Positions 52,077 to 60,420 of a stretch of DNA of 64,000 bases are shown here, one piece after another. The position numbers and the translations under genes were made by a program. The notes under the pieces are model-generated. The model had not been told where the DNA came from. It saw only the letters and a list, made by a program, of their open reading frames with translations, and ran no database searches. The stretch comes from Methylocaldum sp. 14B (lineage in GTDB: Bacteria; Pseudomonadota; Gammaproteobacteria; Methylococcales; Methylococcaceae). The DNA lies in contig NZ_MSCV01000024.1 in assembly GCF_002005105.1 (NCBI RefSeq), forward strand, positions 1 to 64,000. Direction: 5' to 3'. The first letter of the stretch is position 1. The number at the start of each line of letters is the position of its first letter.

Positions 52077-53015
52077 TTAGGCCGTGCGCCGAAGATCTTT
52101 GGGCAGAGAAAATACGACTTTTTCCTCGATGCCTCGGGTCTCCATTACCGTCCGTCCGCCCCATTCCTTAAGCTTGGAGATGACTTTGGTTACGAGAATT
52201 TCAGGAGCCGAAGCGCCGGCTGTAACGCCGATTTTCTGAGCGCCGTCTATCCAATTTCGTTGAAGCTGATCGGCATCATCGATCAAGTAGGCCGCACGCC
52301 CGAGCTTCTCGGCGATTTCTCTCAGCCTGTTGGAATTGGAGCTATTCGGGGAGCCGACCACTAGAATGACGTCGCAATGGGTGGCGAGCTTCTTCACCGC
52401 ATCCTGGCGGTTTTGCGTGGCGTAGCAGATATCGTCTTTTCTTGGGCCGATGATATTCGGGAAGCGCTTTTTCAAGGTATCCACGACGGCTTGAGTGTCG
52501 TCAATGGAGAGGGTGGTTTGGGTAACATAGGCCAGATTGTCCGGATTCGTGACTTGAAGCGTGTCGACATCTTCCGGCGATTCCACGAGATAAATCCCGC
52601 CGTTCGGATTGACGTACTGTCCCATGGTGCCTTCCACTTCGGGGTGTCCGGCGTGGCCGATGAATATGATTTCCCGCCCTTCGTTCGCGTGTTGATGTAC
52701 TTCGATATGCACTTTGGTGACCAAGGGACAGGTGGCGTCGAACACCTGGAGACCGCGTTCCTGAGCTTCCTCCTGAATGGCCTTGGAAACTCCATGTGCG
52801 CTGAAAATCACGGTGGAGTTTTCCGGAACTTCCGAAAGCTCTTCCACGAATACCGCTCCCCGATCGCGCAAGCCGTCGACGACATAGCGGTTATGGACCA
52901 CTTCGTGCCGTACGTAAATCGGAGCTCCGAAAACCTCGATGGCGCGTTCGACGATTTCGATGGCGCGGTCGACGCCAGCGCAAAAACCGCGGGGATTGGC
53001 GAGTATGATTTCCAT
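52077..53015 (-). CDS. ispH: 4-hydroxy-3-methylbut-2-enyl diphosphate reductase IspH
   Basis: A 312-residue Fe-S enzyme of the last MEP-pathway step, yielding IPP and DMAPP. The three cluster cysteines are visible in [19 protein letters not shown] (Cys12), [12 protein letters not shown] (near 96) and [14 protein letters not shown] (near 197). [11 protein letters not shown] and the [16 protein letters not shown] segment carry substrate-binding histidines. It is the last gene of a minus-strand run with a 61-bp gap to the adenosyltransferase gene upstream. Confidence 0.98.
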   Translation of the reverse strand: MEIILANPRGFCAGVDRAIEIVERAIEVFGAPIYVRHEVVHNRYVVDGLRDRGAVFVEELSEVPENSTVIFSAHGVSKAIQEEAQERGLQVFDATCPLVTKVHIEVHQHANEGREIIFIGHAGHPEVEGTMGQYVNPNGGIYLVESPEDVDTLQVTNPDNLAYVTQTTLSIDDTQAVVDTLKKRFPNIIGPRKDDICYATQNRQDAVKKLATHCDVILVVGSPNSSNSNRLREIAEKLGRAAYLIDDADQLQRNWIDGAQKIGVTAGASAPEILVTKVISKLKEWGGRTVMETRGIEEKVVFSLPKDLRRTA

Positions 53016-53076
53016 AGGCGTGTGGGTAATTTCTGACTAAGAGGGTGGGAGATTCTTACATTTTAGGCAAGCCGAA

Positions 53077-53643
53077 TCAATGTGGCGGCTGCGGAGCGGG
53101 ACGACGAGGCTGCCACAGCGTTTCCGTTCCGTCGCCCTGCCGAGCCAAGATACGCGCGACCACGAACAAGAAGTCCGATAGACGGTTGAGATAGGCGAGG
53201 GCAAACGTATCTACAGGCTCTGCTTTTCCCAGCGAAACCAGCACCCGTTCGGCCCGGCGGCAGACGGCACGGGCGACATGGCAATGTGCCGCGGGCGGAT
53301 TTCCGCCGGGCAATATGAAATTCTGCAACCAAGGCAGTTGGTTATTGAAATGATCCAACCACTGTTCCAGCCAGTCGATATGACTTTGGTCGATGGAGCG
53401 GCGTCCGGGAATGCACAAGTCTCCGCCGAGGTCGAATAGAACTTGTTGAACTTCGGTCAGGCAGTCCGCCACCTTGGGCGGTGCGGTATAAGCTAGGACC
53501 AATCCGATATGACTGTTGAGTTCGTCGAGCGCGCCATAGGCCTCGACGCGCGGGGCATCCTTGCCGACGCGGGTTCCGTCGCCGAGCCCGGTAGTGCCCT
53601 TGTCGCCGGTCCGCGTATAGATCTTGGTGAGTCGGTGTCCCAT
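53077..53643 (-). CDS. Cob(I)alamin adenosyltransferase, PduO type
   Basis: A 188-residue ATP:corrinoid adenosyltransferase. The ATP-binding signature KIYTRTGDKGTTGLGDGTRV lies at residues 6-25, and the conserved RRAERVLVSL and LNRLSDFLFVVARI helices are near residues 130-165. It makes adenosylcobalamin, the cofactor of enzymes such as methylmalonyl-CoA mutase, none of which is in the window. It starts 2 bp after rraA, indicating one transcript. Confidence 0.94.
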   Translation of the reverse strand: MGHRLTKIYTRTGDKGTTGLGDGTRVGKDAPRVEAYGALDELNSHIGLVLAYTAPPKVADCLTEVQQVLFDLGGDLCIPGRRSIDQSHIDWLEQWLDHFNNQLPWLQNFILPGGNPPAAHCHVARAVCRRAERVLVSLGKAEPVDTFALAYLNRLSDFLFVVARILARQGDGTETLWQPRRPAPQPPH

Positions 53644-53645
53644 GG

Positions 53646-54131
53646 TCAGGCCAACTGATCCTCGGTCACGACGATGCCGTCTTCGTCGGCGTAGACGTAA
53701 TAACCGGTCCTGAAATTGATGCCGGCAAAAGTGACGAGGATGTCCCGATCACCGCCGCCTTTTTTGTGGCTTTTCAAAGGATGGGTATGCAGCGCCCGGA
53801 TGCCGATGGGTAGCCGGTTGACTTCCACCGAGTCCCGGATACAGCCGTAGACGATGATGCCCTGCCAGCCGTTGTCGCAGGCGAGCCTGGCTAGATTGCT
53901 CCCAAGCAACGCGCAGCGGTGGGAACCGCCTCCGTCGACGACGAGAACCCGGTCCTCGACCTTCTCTTCGAGCACCGCTCGAAGCAGGATATTATCTTCG
54001 AAGATCTTGAGCGTCGTGACGCGACCGCTGAAGGCGCTCTTGCCGCCGAAAGGGCGAAACATCGGTTCGGCGATCTGCAAATGATGAGTGCCGGAGTATC
54101 GATCGCAAAGATCGGGGGTGGTAAACGTCAT
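53646..54131 (-). CDS. rraA: RraA family protein (RNase E inhibitor / HMG-type aldolase fold)
   Basis: About 161 residues. The N-terminal TPDLCDRY and the segments VLVVDGGGSHRCALLGSNLA and GIIVYGCIRDSVEVNRLPIG match RraA. In E. coli RraA binds and inhibits RNase E; related proteins are 4-hydroxy-4-methyl-2-oxoglutarate aldolases, and the GGSHRCALLG/RDS residues are shared by both. The length and lack of other aldol-pathway genes favour the RraA annotation. The ATG at 54131 is the start that fits the family. Confidence 0.92.
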   Translation of the reverse strand: MTFTTPDLCDRYSGTHHLQIAEPMFRPFGGKSAFSGRVTTLKIFEDNILLRAVLEEKVEDRVLVVDGGGSHRCALLGSNLARLACDNGWQGIIVYGCIRDSVEVNRLPIGIRALHTHPLKSHKKGGGDRDILVTFAGINFRTGYYVYADEDGIVVTEDQLA

Positions 54132-54234
54132 AAGCAGTCTCCGCACTGTAAGATTCAGGAGGCGTTATGATACCCGACCGAGCTTTGCGGGTGGACCATT
54201 CGAGGAGGCCGCCTTTCCGAAGCTTACAGGAAGC

Positions 54235-55581
54235 TTACAGATACCGGGCGATCAATCCGTTACGGCAATCGCCGACCGGCACCGGTATCCTGACGTTATA
54301 GCCGCCGCCCGGTGCTTCCTGCATGGGGTTGCCGCGTTCGTCTTCCATGTGCTGCAACACGATGTCGCGGTTGCCCTGCGGCAGAATCAGTTCGAGCCGG
54401 TCGCCCACGGCAAATTTGTTTTTCACCAAGACGGCCGCGAGTCCGGAGTTCTCGTCGAAATCGGCGATTTCCCCCACGAATTGCTGGCGGTGGCTTTCCG
54501 AATGGCCGCGGATGTAGTTTTGATAGTCTTGGGTGTGGTGGCGCACGTAAAAGCCGTCGGTATAGCCGCGCTGTGCCAGGTTTTCCAGCACGCCCAGCAG
54601 CGTGGGATCGAATTTCCGCCCGGCCAGGGCGTCGTCGATCGCTTGCCGGTAGACCTGCGCGGTGCGCGCCACGTAATAGTAGGATTTGGTGCGCCCTTCG
54701 ATCTTGAAGCTGTCGACGCCCAACGCCACCAGGCGCTGCACGTGCTCCACGGCGCGCAGGTCCTTCGAGTTGAGAATATAGGTGCCGTGCTCGTCCTCCA
54801 TGACCGGCATGAGTTCGCCCGGCCGCGTTTCTTCTTCGAGAAAATAGACCTGGTCGGCCAAGGGATGGCGGGCCTGATCGCCGCAAGCCGAGAGATTTTG
54901 ATTGAGGTCGGACAACGACAGGCGGAGTTGTCCGGGAATGTAATCGCCTTCGGCGTTTTCTTCCGCCGGCGCCAAATCGTACTTCCAGCGGCAGGCGTTG
55001 GTGCAGGTGCCCTGGTTCGGGTCGCGGTGATTGAAATAACCGGACAGCAGGCAGCGTCCCGAGTAGGCAATACATAGGGCGCCGTGCACGAACACTTCGA
55101 GCTCCATGTCCGGGCACTGTTGCCGGATTTCTCCGATTTCATCCAGAGAAAGCTCGCGCGACAGAATGATCCGCTCGATCCCGACCGATTTCCAGAAGCG
55201 CACCGCCGCGTAGTTGAGCGTATTGGCCTGGACCGAGAGATGGATGGGCATGTCCGGCCATGCCTCCCGGGCCAGCATGATCAAGCCGGGATCGGCCATG
55301 ATGAGGGCATCCGGCCCCATGGCGACGATCGGCGCCAAATCCTTGATGAAGGTCTTGACCTTGGCGTTGTGCGGGAGGACGTTGGTCGCGAGATAGAAGG
55401 ATTTGCCCTGTTCATGAGCCTCGGATATGCCCATTGCGAGATTCCTTTCCAGGAAATCGTTGTTCCGAACCCGCAGGCTGTAGCGCGGCAGGCCGGCGTA
55501 GACCGCATCGGCGCCGTAAGCGAAGGCATAATGCATGTTCTTGAGGGTGCCTGCCGGAGACAGCAATTCGACTTTTTGCAT
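54235..55581 (-). CDS. trhP: U32-family tRNA hydroxylation protein TrhP (YegQ)
   Basis: A 448-residue U32 peptidase-family protein. It begins VELLSPAGTLKNMHYAFAYG, with the U32 signature LEVFVHGALCIAYSGRC followed by LLSGYFNHRDPNQGTCTNACRW around residues 160-200. Cysteines in this stretch may bind a cluster. TrhP is required, with prephenate, for 5-hydroxyuridine formation at tRNA position 34. The C-terminal beta barrel (about 370-448) is present. It is divergent from cysM. Confidence 0.94.
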   Translation of the reverse strand: MQKVELLSPAGTLKNMHYAFAYGADAVYAGLPRYSLRVRNNDFLERNLAMGISEAHEQGKSFYLATNVLPHNAKVKTFIKDLAPIVAMGPDALIMADPGLIMLAREAWPDMPIHLSVQANTLNYAAVRFWKSVGIERIILSRELSLDEIGEIRQQCPDMELEVFVHGALCIAYSGRCLLSGYFNHRDPNQGTCTNACRWKYDLAPAEENAEGDYIPGQLRLSLSDLNQNLSACGDQARHPLADQVYFLEEETRPGELMPVMEDEHGTYILNSKDLRAVEHVQRLVALGVDSFKIEGRTKSYYYVARTAQVYRQAIDDALAGRKFDPTLLGVLENLAQRGYTDGFYVRHHTQDYQNYIRGHSESHRQQFVGEIADFDENSGLAAVLVKNKFAVGDRLELILPQGNRDIVLQHMEDERGNPMQEAPGGGYNVRIPVPVGDCRNGLIARYL

Positions 55582-55673
55582 GGCACAAAACGTGAAATGG
55601 TAAAATTTGAACTTTTCCTATTATCCCATAGTTGAGCGTATCGCTCAGGAATATCAACCTCTCGAGAACGGAC

Positions 55674-56564
55674 ATGATTTTTCCCACCATCGAATCCTTT
55701 GTCGGAAATACGCCATTGGTCAGATTGCAGCGTCTTCCGGGCGAGACGAGCAATACCATTCTGGCGAAGCTGGAAGGCGATAATCCCGCGGGATCGGTGA
55801 AGGACCGGCCGGCGATCAGCATGATCAAGCGCGCCGAAGAGCGCGGCGAGATCAAGCCGGGCGATCGGCTGATCGAAGCCACAAGCGGCAACACCGGCAT
55901 CGCCCTGGCGATGGCGGCGGCCATCAAAGGTTATCGGATGACCCTGATCATGCCGGAAAACATGAGCGTAGAACGGCGCGCCGTGATGAAAGCATTCGGT
56001 GCCGAAATCATCCTGACGCCCGCCGAAGGTAGCATGGAAGCGGCCATCGATCTGGCCCGGGACATGGAGCGAAAGGGTGAAGGTCGAATCCTCGATCAGT
56101 TCTCCAATCCGGATAATCCGCGCGCTCACTACGAAGGTACCGGCCCGGAGATTTGGCGCGACACGCAGGGCACGGTGACCCACTTCGTCAGCTCGATGGG
56201 AACCACCGGCACCATTATGGGTACGTCGACGTTTTTGAAAGAGAAAAATCCGGCGGTGCAGATCATCGGCGTTCAGCCCAAGGACCAGGCCAAGATTCCC
56301 GGCATACGCCGCTGGCCCAAGGAATACCTGCCGAAAATCTGCGATTTCAGCCGAGTCGATCGCATCATGGACGTAACGCAAGAAGAGGCGGAGGAAACGA
56401 CTCGCCAACTGGCGGCGCGCGAAGGCATTTTTGCCGGCATCTCGTCCGGCGGCGCGGTGTCGGCGGCCCTGCGCCTGTCTAAAGAAGTCGAAAACGCGGT
56501 GATCGTCGTTATCATCTGCGATCGCGGCGACCGCTATTTGTCCACCGGCGTATTTCCGGACTGA
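55674..56564 (+). CDS. cysM: Cysteine synthase B (O-acetylserine sulfhydrylase)
   Basis: About 296 residues, fold type II PLP enzyme. The PLP Lys is in NPAGSVKDRPAISM (near residue 41), the substrate loop is EATSGNTGIALAMAA, and the phosphate-binding glycine loop is MGTTGTIMG (near residue 178). FRxxNPxNP-type loops and the ICDRGDRYLSTGVFPD end favour CysM over CysK; CysM can also use thiosulfate. The ATG at 55674 matches the usual MIFPTIE start. It is followed 2 bp later by rlmD. Confidence 0.96.
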   Translation: MIFPTIESFVGNTPLVRLQRLPGETSNTILAKLEGDNPAGSVKDRPAISMIKRAEERGEIKPGDRLIEATSGNTGIALAMAAAIKGYRMTLIMPENMSVERRAVMKAFGAEIILTPAEGSMEAAIDLARDMERKGEGRILDQFSNPDNPRAHYEGTGPEIWRDTQGTVTHFVSSMGTTGTIMGTSTFLKEKNPAVQIIGVQPKDQAKIPGIRRWPKEYLPKICDFSRVDRIMDVTQEEAEETTRQLAAREGIFAGISSGGAVSAALRLSKEVENAVIVVIICDRGDRYLSTGVFPD

Positions 56565-56566
56565 CC

Positions 56567-57901
56567 ATGGCCGCACGAGCACGCAAAAAAAACCTTCCCC
56601 AGGAAGCTTTCCGGGCGCACATCGATTCCTTCGCTCATGACGGACGGGGCGTCGCCCGCGTCGAAGGCAAGGCCGTTTTCATCGACGGCGCGCTGCCGGG
56701 CGAGGACGTGACCTTCGTCTATACGTCCGTTCGCCGCGATTATGCCGAAGGCAAGGTCGAGGAGGTCATAACGCCGGCACCGGGACGGGTTCAACCCCGT
56801 TGTCCTAGCTTTGGCGTCTGCGGCGGTTGTAGCTTTCAACATCTGACCGACGCGGCGCAGATCGAAGAAAAGCAAAAGCTTTTGGCGGATCAGTTCCGGC
56901 GCATCGGCAAAATCGACGAGGTGCCGCTGTGGCCGCCGTTGACCGGCCCCCACTGGGGTTATCGCCACAAGGCCCGTCTCGGCGTGAAATACGTGCCGAA
57001 GAAAGGGCGGGTGCTGGTCGGATTTCGCGAACGCTCCAGCCCCTTCATCGCCGATTTGGAATCCTGCCCCGTGCTGCATCCAAAGGTCGGCGAGCGCCTC
57101 CGAGAACTGTCGGAATTGATCGGTTCGCTGAGTATCAAGGATAGGCTCCCGCAGATCGAGGTCGCCGTGGGCGATGAACGCACCGCGCTGGTGTTTCGTA
57201 TCCTCGATGATGCGTCCCCGGACGATCTGGAGCGGCTGAAGGCGTTCGGCGCGCGCTTCGAGTTCGACGTTTATGTGCAGCGGCAGGGTCCCGATTCGAT
57301 CATTCCGCTTTATCCGGAGCATCCGCCGATGCTGAGCTATTCGCTGCTGAATCAGGGCATTGAGTTCCTGTTCAAGCCCACCGAGTTCACCCAGGTCAAC
57401 ATCGACATCAACCGCAAGATGGTCGATCGCGTGATGGCAGTGCTCGATCCGGCGCCCGGCGAATCGGTGCTCGACCTTTTTTGCGGAATCGGCAACTTCA
57501 CCTTGCCGATCGCCAAGCGTGCGAGCCGGGTCGTCGGTGTCGAAGGCAGTTCCGAATCGGTGAAACGCGCCCGCCAGAATGCGGAAGCCAATGGTCTCGG
57601 CAATGTCGAGTTTCATGTCGCCGATCTGAGCCAAGCCCTGAACGATGCCGAATGGGCGACTCGGCGTTACGACAAGATATTGCTCGATCCCTCCCGAGCG
57701 GGTGCCGAAGAGGTTTTGTCCTATGTGCCGCGCTGGGGGGCGCGCCGTATCGTCTACGTTTCGTGCAATCCCTCCACGTTGGCGAGGGATGCCGGCATCC
57801 TGGTTCACCAGCACGGCTACCGTCTGATTCGCGCGGGCGTTATGGATATGTTTCCGCAGACGGCACACGTGGAATCCATCGCGCTCTTCGAGAAGGCGTA
57901 G
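56567..57901 (+). CDS. rlmD: 23S rRNA (uracil-1939-C5)-methyltransferase RlmD
   Basis: A 444-residue TrmA-family enzyme. N-terminal TRAM domain (about 12-70), 4Fe-4S cysteines in RCPSFGVCGGCSFQHL and ESCPVLHP, SAM site LDLFCGIGNFTLPIAKR near residue 302 and the catalytic Cys in VSCNPSTLARDAGIL near residue 402. The cluster distinguishes RlmD from TrmA. It starts 2 bp after cysM and is followed by the L,D-transpeptidase gene. Confidence 0.96.
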   Translation: MAARARKKNLPQEAFRAHIDSFAHDGRGVARVEGKAVFIDGALPGEDVTFVYTSVRRDYAEGKVEEVITPAPGRVQPRCPSFGVCGGCSFQHLTDAAQIEEKQKLLADQFRRIGKIDEVPLWPPLTGPHWGYRHKARLGVKYVPKKGRVLVGFRERSSPFIADLESCPVLHPKVGERLRELSELIGSLSIKDRLPQIEVAVGDERTALVFRILDDASPDDLERLKAFGARFEFDVYVQRQGPDSIIPLYPEHPPMLSYSLLNQGIEFLFKPTEFTQVNIDINRKMVDRVMAVLDPAPGESVLDLFCGIGNFTLPIAKRASRVVGVEGSSESVKRARQNAEANGLGNVEFHVADLSQALNDAEWATRRYDKILLDPSRAGAEEVLSYVPRWGARRIVYVSCNPSTLARDAGILVHQHGYRLIRAGVMDMFPQTAHVESIALFEKA

Positions 57902-57908
57902 AGGCACC

Positions 57909-58412
57909 GTGGGCGACGACCGGCCTGAACCGCCGTTCTACCTTCGGGTCAGTATTCCCCGCCAGGAGCTCGATCTTGTCGAGAACGGCGAGGTGATCCG
58001 CACCTGGCCCGTTTCCACCGCCAAGAACGGTCCCGGCGAACGCATGGGCAGCGGCTGCACTCCGCGCGGCTGGCATCGCATCCGGGCCAAGATCGGAACG
58101 GGGTTGCCGCCCAATACCGTATTCGTCGGACGCCGGCCGACCGGGGAGATTTACGATGCGGTTCTCGCCGCCCGATTTCCGGAAAGGGACTGGATTTTGA
58201 CCCGCATCCTCTGGCTCGGCGGTCTGGAACCCGGCTTCAACCGCTACGGGGCAGTCGACACCACCTGGCGTTACATCTATGTCCACGGCAGCCCCGACGA
58301 AGGCGTCAACGGAACCCCGGCCTCCCACGGTTGCATCCGCATGAAGAGTTCGGACGTGGCCGATTTATTCGAGCGGGTGGAAGTGGGAACGCGGGTGTTG
58401 ATTGAACCGTAG
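57909..58412 (+). CDS. L,D-transpeptidase (YkuD domain)
   Basis: A 167-residue protein made almost only of a YkuD catalytic domain. The active-site motif is IYVHGSPDEG followed by ASHGCIRMKSSDV, near residues 118-146, with the nucleophilic Cys and two His. No signal peptide or membrane anchor is apparent. A cytoplasmic or unconventionally exported protein would be odd for an enzyme that cross-links peptidoglycan or attaches lipoproteins. The GTG at 57909 lies 7 bp after rlmD; no better upstream start fits the gap. Confidence 0.9.
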   Translation: MGDDRPEPPFYLRVSIPRQELDLVENGEVIRTWPVSTAKNGPGERMGSGCTPRGWHRIRAKIGTGLPPNTVFVGRRPTGEIYDAVLAARFPERDWILTRILWLGGLEPGFNRYGAVDTTWRYIYVHGSPDEGVNGTPASHGCIRMKSSDVADLFERVEVGTRVLIEP

Positions 58413-58416
58413 AAGG

Positions 58417-58588
58417 TAGAGGGGTGGGTTAGGTGCGCATGAGGAGCACTTTTCCATTTACCGCTGAGTTGGAAGCGCACCGTAACCCACCGAAATGGGG
58501 CATCGATGCCGCTCCGGTGGGTTACGACGCGCGTCAAGCTTGGAGCAGGTTGATGGCACGACGGGTATGCGCGTCTAACCCACCCTAC
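58417..58588. repeat. MITE-like repeat (copy C), longer variant
   Basis: The left end GTAGAGGGGTGGGTTAG (58417-58433) and the right end CTAACCCACCCTAC (58575-58588) match the family termini, and internal CGTAACCCACC and GGTGGGTTACG motifs recur. The interior (about 58440-58480) differs from copies A and B. Sits between the convergent transpeptidase and dtd genes. Confidence 0.8.
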
Positions 58589-58606
58589 GAAGCTACAAAG
58601 CGGCCA

Positions 58607-59068
58607 TCAGTCGGCTGCGGCCGGTGGTACGTTTAGAGTGAAAGTTACCGGTCCGTCATTGACGAGTTCGATCTGCATATTGGCGCCGAACCGTCCGGTT
58701 TCTACGGGCGAGTGCCGGGCCCGCACCTTTTCCACGAAATAGTCGAACAGACGTTTTCCGGTCTCAGGATCGGCGGCGGGAGTGAAGCTCGGGCGCATCC
58801 CCTTTCGGGTATCGGCTGCCAGAGTGAACTGGGAGACCAGCAAGACCCCGCCGCTCACGTCCGTCACGTTGAGATTCATCTTGTCCTCGGCATCTCCGAA
58901 AATCCGGTAACCCAGAATCCGCTCGGCCAGACGGTCCGCTTGAGCTTCCGTATCGCCCCGTTCGATGGCGATCAAAGCGAGTATCCCCCGGTCTATTTTT
59001 CCGACGCTTTCGCCGGCCACGGTCACTTCGGCCCGCGTCACCCGCTGAATGACGGCGATCACGATCAA
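58607..59068 (-). CDS. dtd: D-aminoacyl-tRNA deacylase
   Basis: A 153-residue enzyme that hydrolyses D-aminoacyl-tRNAs. Family motifs SQFTLAAD (near residue 78) and NDGPVTF (near residue 137), which form the active site across the dimer, are present, with [11 protein letters not shown] earlier. The start overlaps the rhodanese stop by 4 bp (ATGA). A GTG two codons downstream would give the more usual short N-terminus. Confidence 0.97.
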   Translation of the reverse strand: MIVIAVIQRVTRAEVTVAGESVGKIDRGILALIAIERGDTEAQADRLAERILGYRIFGDAEDKMNLNVTDVSGGVLLVSQFTLAADTRKGMRPSFTPAADPETGKRLFDYFVEKVRARHSPVETGRFGANMQIELVNDGPVTFTLNVPPAAAD

Positions 59069-59397
59069 TACCGCGGCATATCGGGTGCGACTTCCCTAGC
59101 CCAGGCGTCGATGCCGCCCCGTAGGTTGACGATATCGCTGAATCCTTGGCGCTCCAGATAATCGCCCACCATGCGGCTGCGCATGCCGTGATGGCAGATG
59201 ACGACAATTTCCTGCGCCGGATCGAGTTCGGCGAGCCGGTAGGGAATATCGTTCATGGGAATGTGTATGCTGCTTTCGATATGGCAGTGGGCGTATTCCT
59301 GTGGTTCGCGCACGTCGAGCAGGAGAGGTTTGGGGTTGGCGGTCTCGAGATAGCTTCTAAGTTCCAAGGGCGAGATATCGCGCATCATGATTTCCAT
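59065..59397 (-). CDS. Single-domain rhodanese-like protein
   Basis: A 110-residue rhodanese domain. [16 protein letters not shown] and the active-site loop [11 protein letters not shown], with the persulfide-forming Cys near residue 71, are intact, so sulfur transfer is plausible. GlpE-like in size. No signal peptide. It is translationally coupled to dtd; what it donates sulfur to is unknown. Confidence 0.93.
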   Translation of the reverse strand: MEIMMRDISPLELRSYLETANPKPLLLDVREPQEYAHCHIESSIHIPMNDIPYRLAELDPAQEIVVICHHGMRSRMVGDYLERQGFSDIVNLRGGIDAWAREVAPDMPRY

Positions 59398-59451
59398 ACG
59401 TATGAAAAAAGCGAATCGGTGCGGTTCTTACCTCGCCGCACCCTATGTCTC

Positions 59452-59508
59452 GTAGGTCGGCAATCCCTTGCCGACCCGCTATGTCGGGAAAGGATTCCCG
59501 ACCTGCAC
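59452..59508. repeat. REP-like element with two tandem hairpins (copy 3)
   Basis: Between GTAGGTCGG (59452-59460) and CCGACCTGC (59498-59506) lie two 8-bp-stem hairpins, GTCGGCAATCCCTTGCCGAC (59457-59476) and GTCGGGAAAGGATTCCCGAC (59484-59503). These are the exact reverse complements of the two hairpins at 30483-30502 and 30533-30552. Positioned 15 bp after the mtkB stop codon, it may also terminate that operon. Confidence 0.82.
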
Positions 59509-59523
59509 TAGGTCACGATCCGA

Positions 59524-60414
59524 TTATTTAACGGCGATGCCATTTTCCTTCATCGCCCTCAGCACGGTTTGGCCGATGTGGGCCGGGTTTCGCGAGACAT
59601 ACAGCCCTAAGGCTTCCATGGCGTCCATTTTGGCGCTGGCCGTGTCGTCTTCGTTGGAAATGATGGCGCCGGCATGCCCCATGCGCCGGCCGGTGGGGGC
59701 GGCGATGCCGGCTACGAAGCCGACGACGGGCTTTTTCATATTTTCCTTCGCCCAACGAGCTGCCGCCACTTCCTGGGGGCCGCCAATCTCGCCGATCATG
59801 ACCACAATTTCGGTTTCGGGATCGGCTTCGAAGGCGCGCAGCACGGTCATGAAGTCAGTGCCGTTGATGGGGTCGCCGCCGATGCCCACCGACGTGGTGA
59901 TGCCGAGTCCCAGGGCTGCCATTTGCTCGGTGGCTTCGTAGTTGAGCGTTCCCGAGCGGGAGACGATGCCGATGTTGCCCTTTTTGTAGATGTGCGAGGG
60001 CATGATGCCCACCTTGCATTCGCTCGGCGTGATGATGCCGGGAGTGTTGGGGCCGACGATGATCGTATTCTTGCCGGTGCGGTAGCGCTGGAGTCGGATC
60101 ATGTCGTGCACCGGAACGCCGTCGGCGATGGTCACCGCTACTTTGATTCCTGCATCGACGGCTTCCATCAAGGCGTCGGCGCTGAACGGCGGGGGCACGA
60201 ATACGGCGGAAACATCGGCGCCGGTGGCGGCCACGGCTTCCGCCACGGTGTCGAATACCGGTAGACCCAAATGAGTGGTGCCGCCCTTGCCGGGCGTAAC
60301 GCCGCCGACGACATTGGTGCCGATTTTCATTGCGTCTTCGGCATGGAAGGTGGCGTGTTCGCCGGTGAAGCCTTGGAAGATGACCTTGGAGTTTTTGTTA
60401 ACGAATACGCTCAT
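59524..60414 (-). CDS. mtkB: Malate-CoA ligase (malate thiokinase) alpha-type subunit
   Basis: A 296-residue homologue of succinyl-CoA synthetase alpha. The CoA-binding Rossmann part is at 1-140 (FQGFTGEHATFHAEDAM, VGGVTPGKGGTTHLGLPVF, GPNTPGIITPSECKVG). The phosphohistidine is in GRRMGHAGAI near residue 250. On sequence alone SucD is possible. The neighbouring mcl gene makes malate thiokinase, which forms malyl-CoA from malate, CoA and ATP, much more likely. It is the last gene of the mcl-mtkA-mtkB run, 6 bp after mtkA. Confidence 0.92.
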   Translation of the reverse strand: MSVFVNKNSKVIFQGFTGEHATFHAEDAMKIGTNVVGGVTPGKGGTTHLGLPVFDTVAEAVAATGADVSAVFVPPPFSADALMEAVDAGIKVAVTIADGVPVHDMIRLQRYRTGKNTIIVGPNTPGIITPSECKVGIMPSHIYKKGNIGIVSRSGTLNYEATEQMAALGLGITTSVGIGGDPINGTDFMTVLRAFEADPETEIVVMIGEIGGPQEVAAARWAKENMKKPVVGFVAGIAAPTGRRMGHAGAIISNEDDTASAKMDAMEALGLYVSRNPAHIGQTVLRAMKENGIAVK

Positions 60415-60420
60415 TGATGC

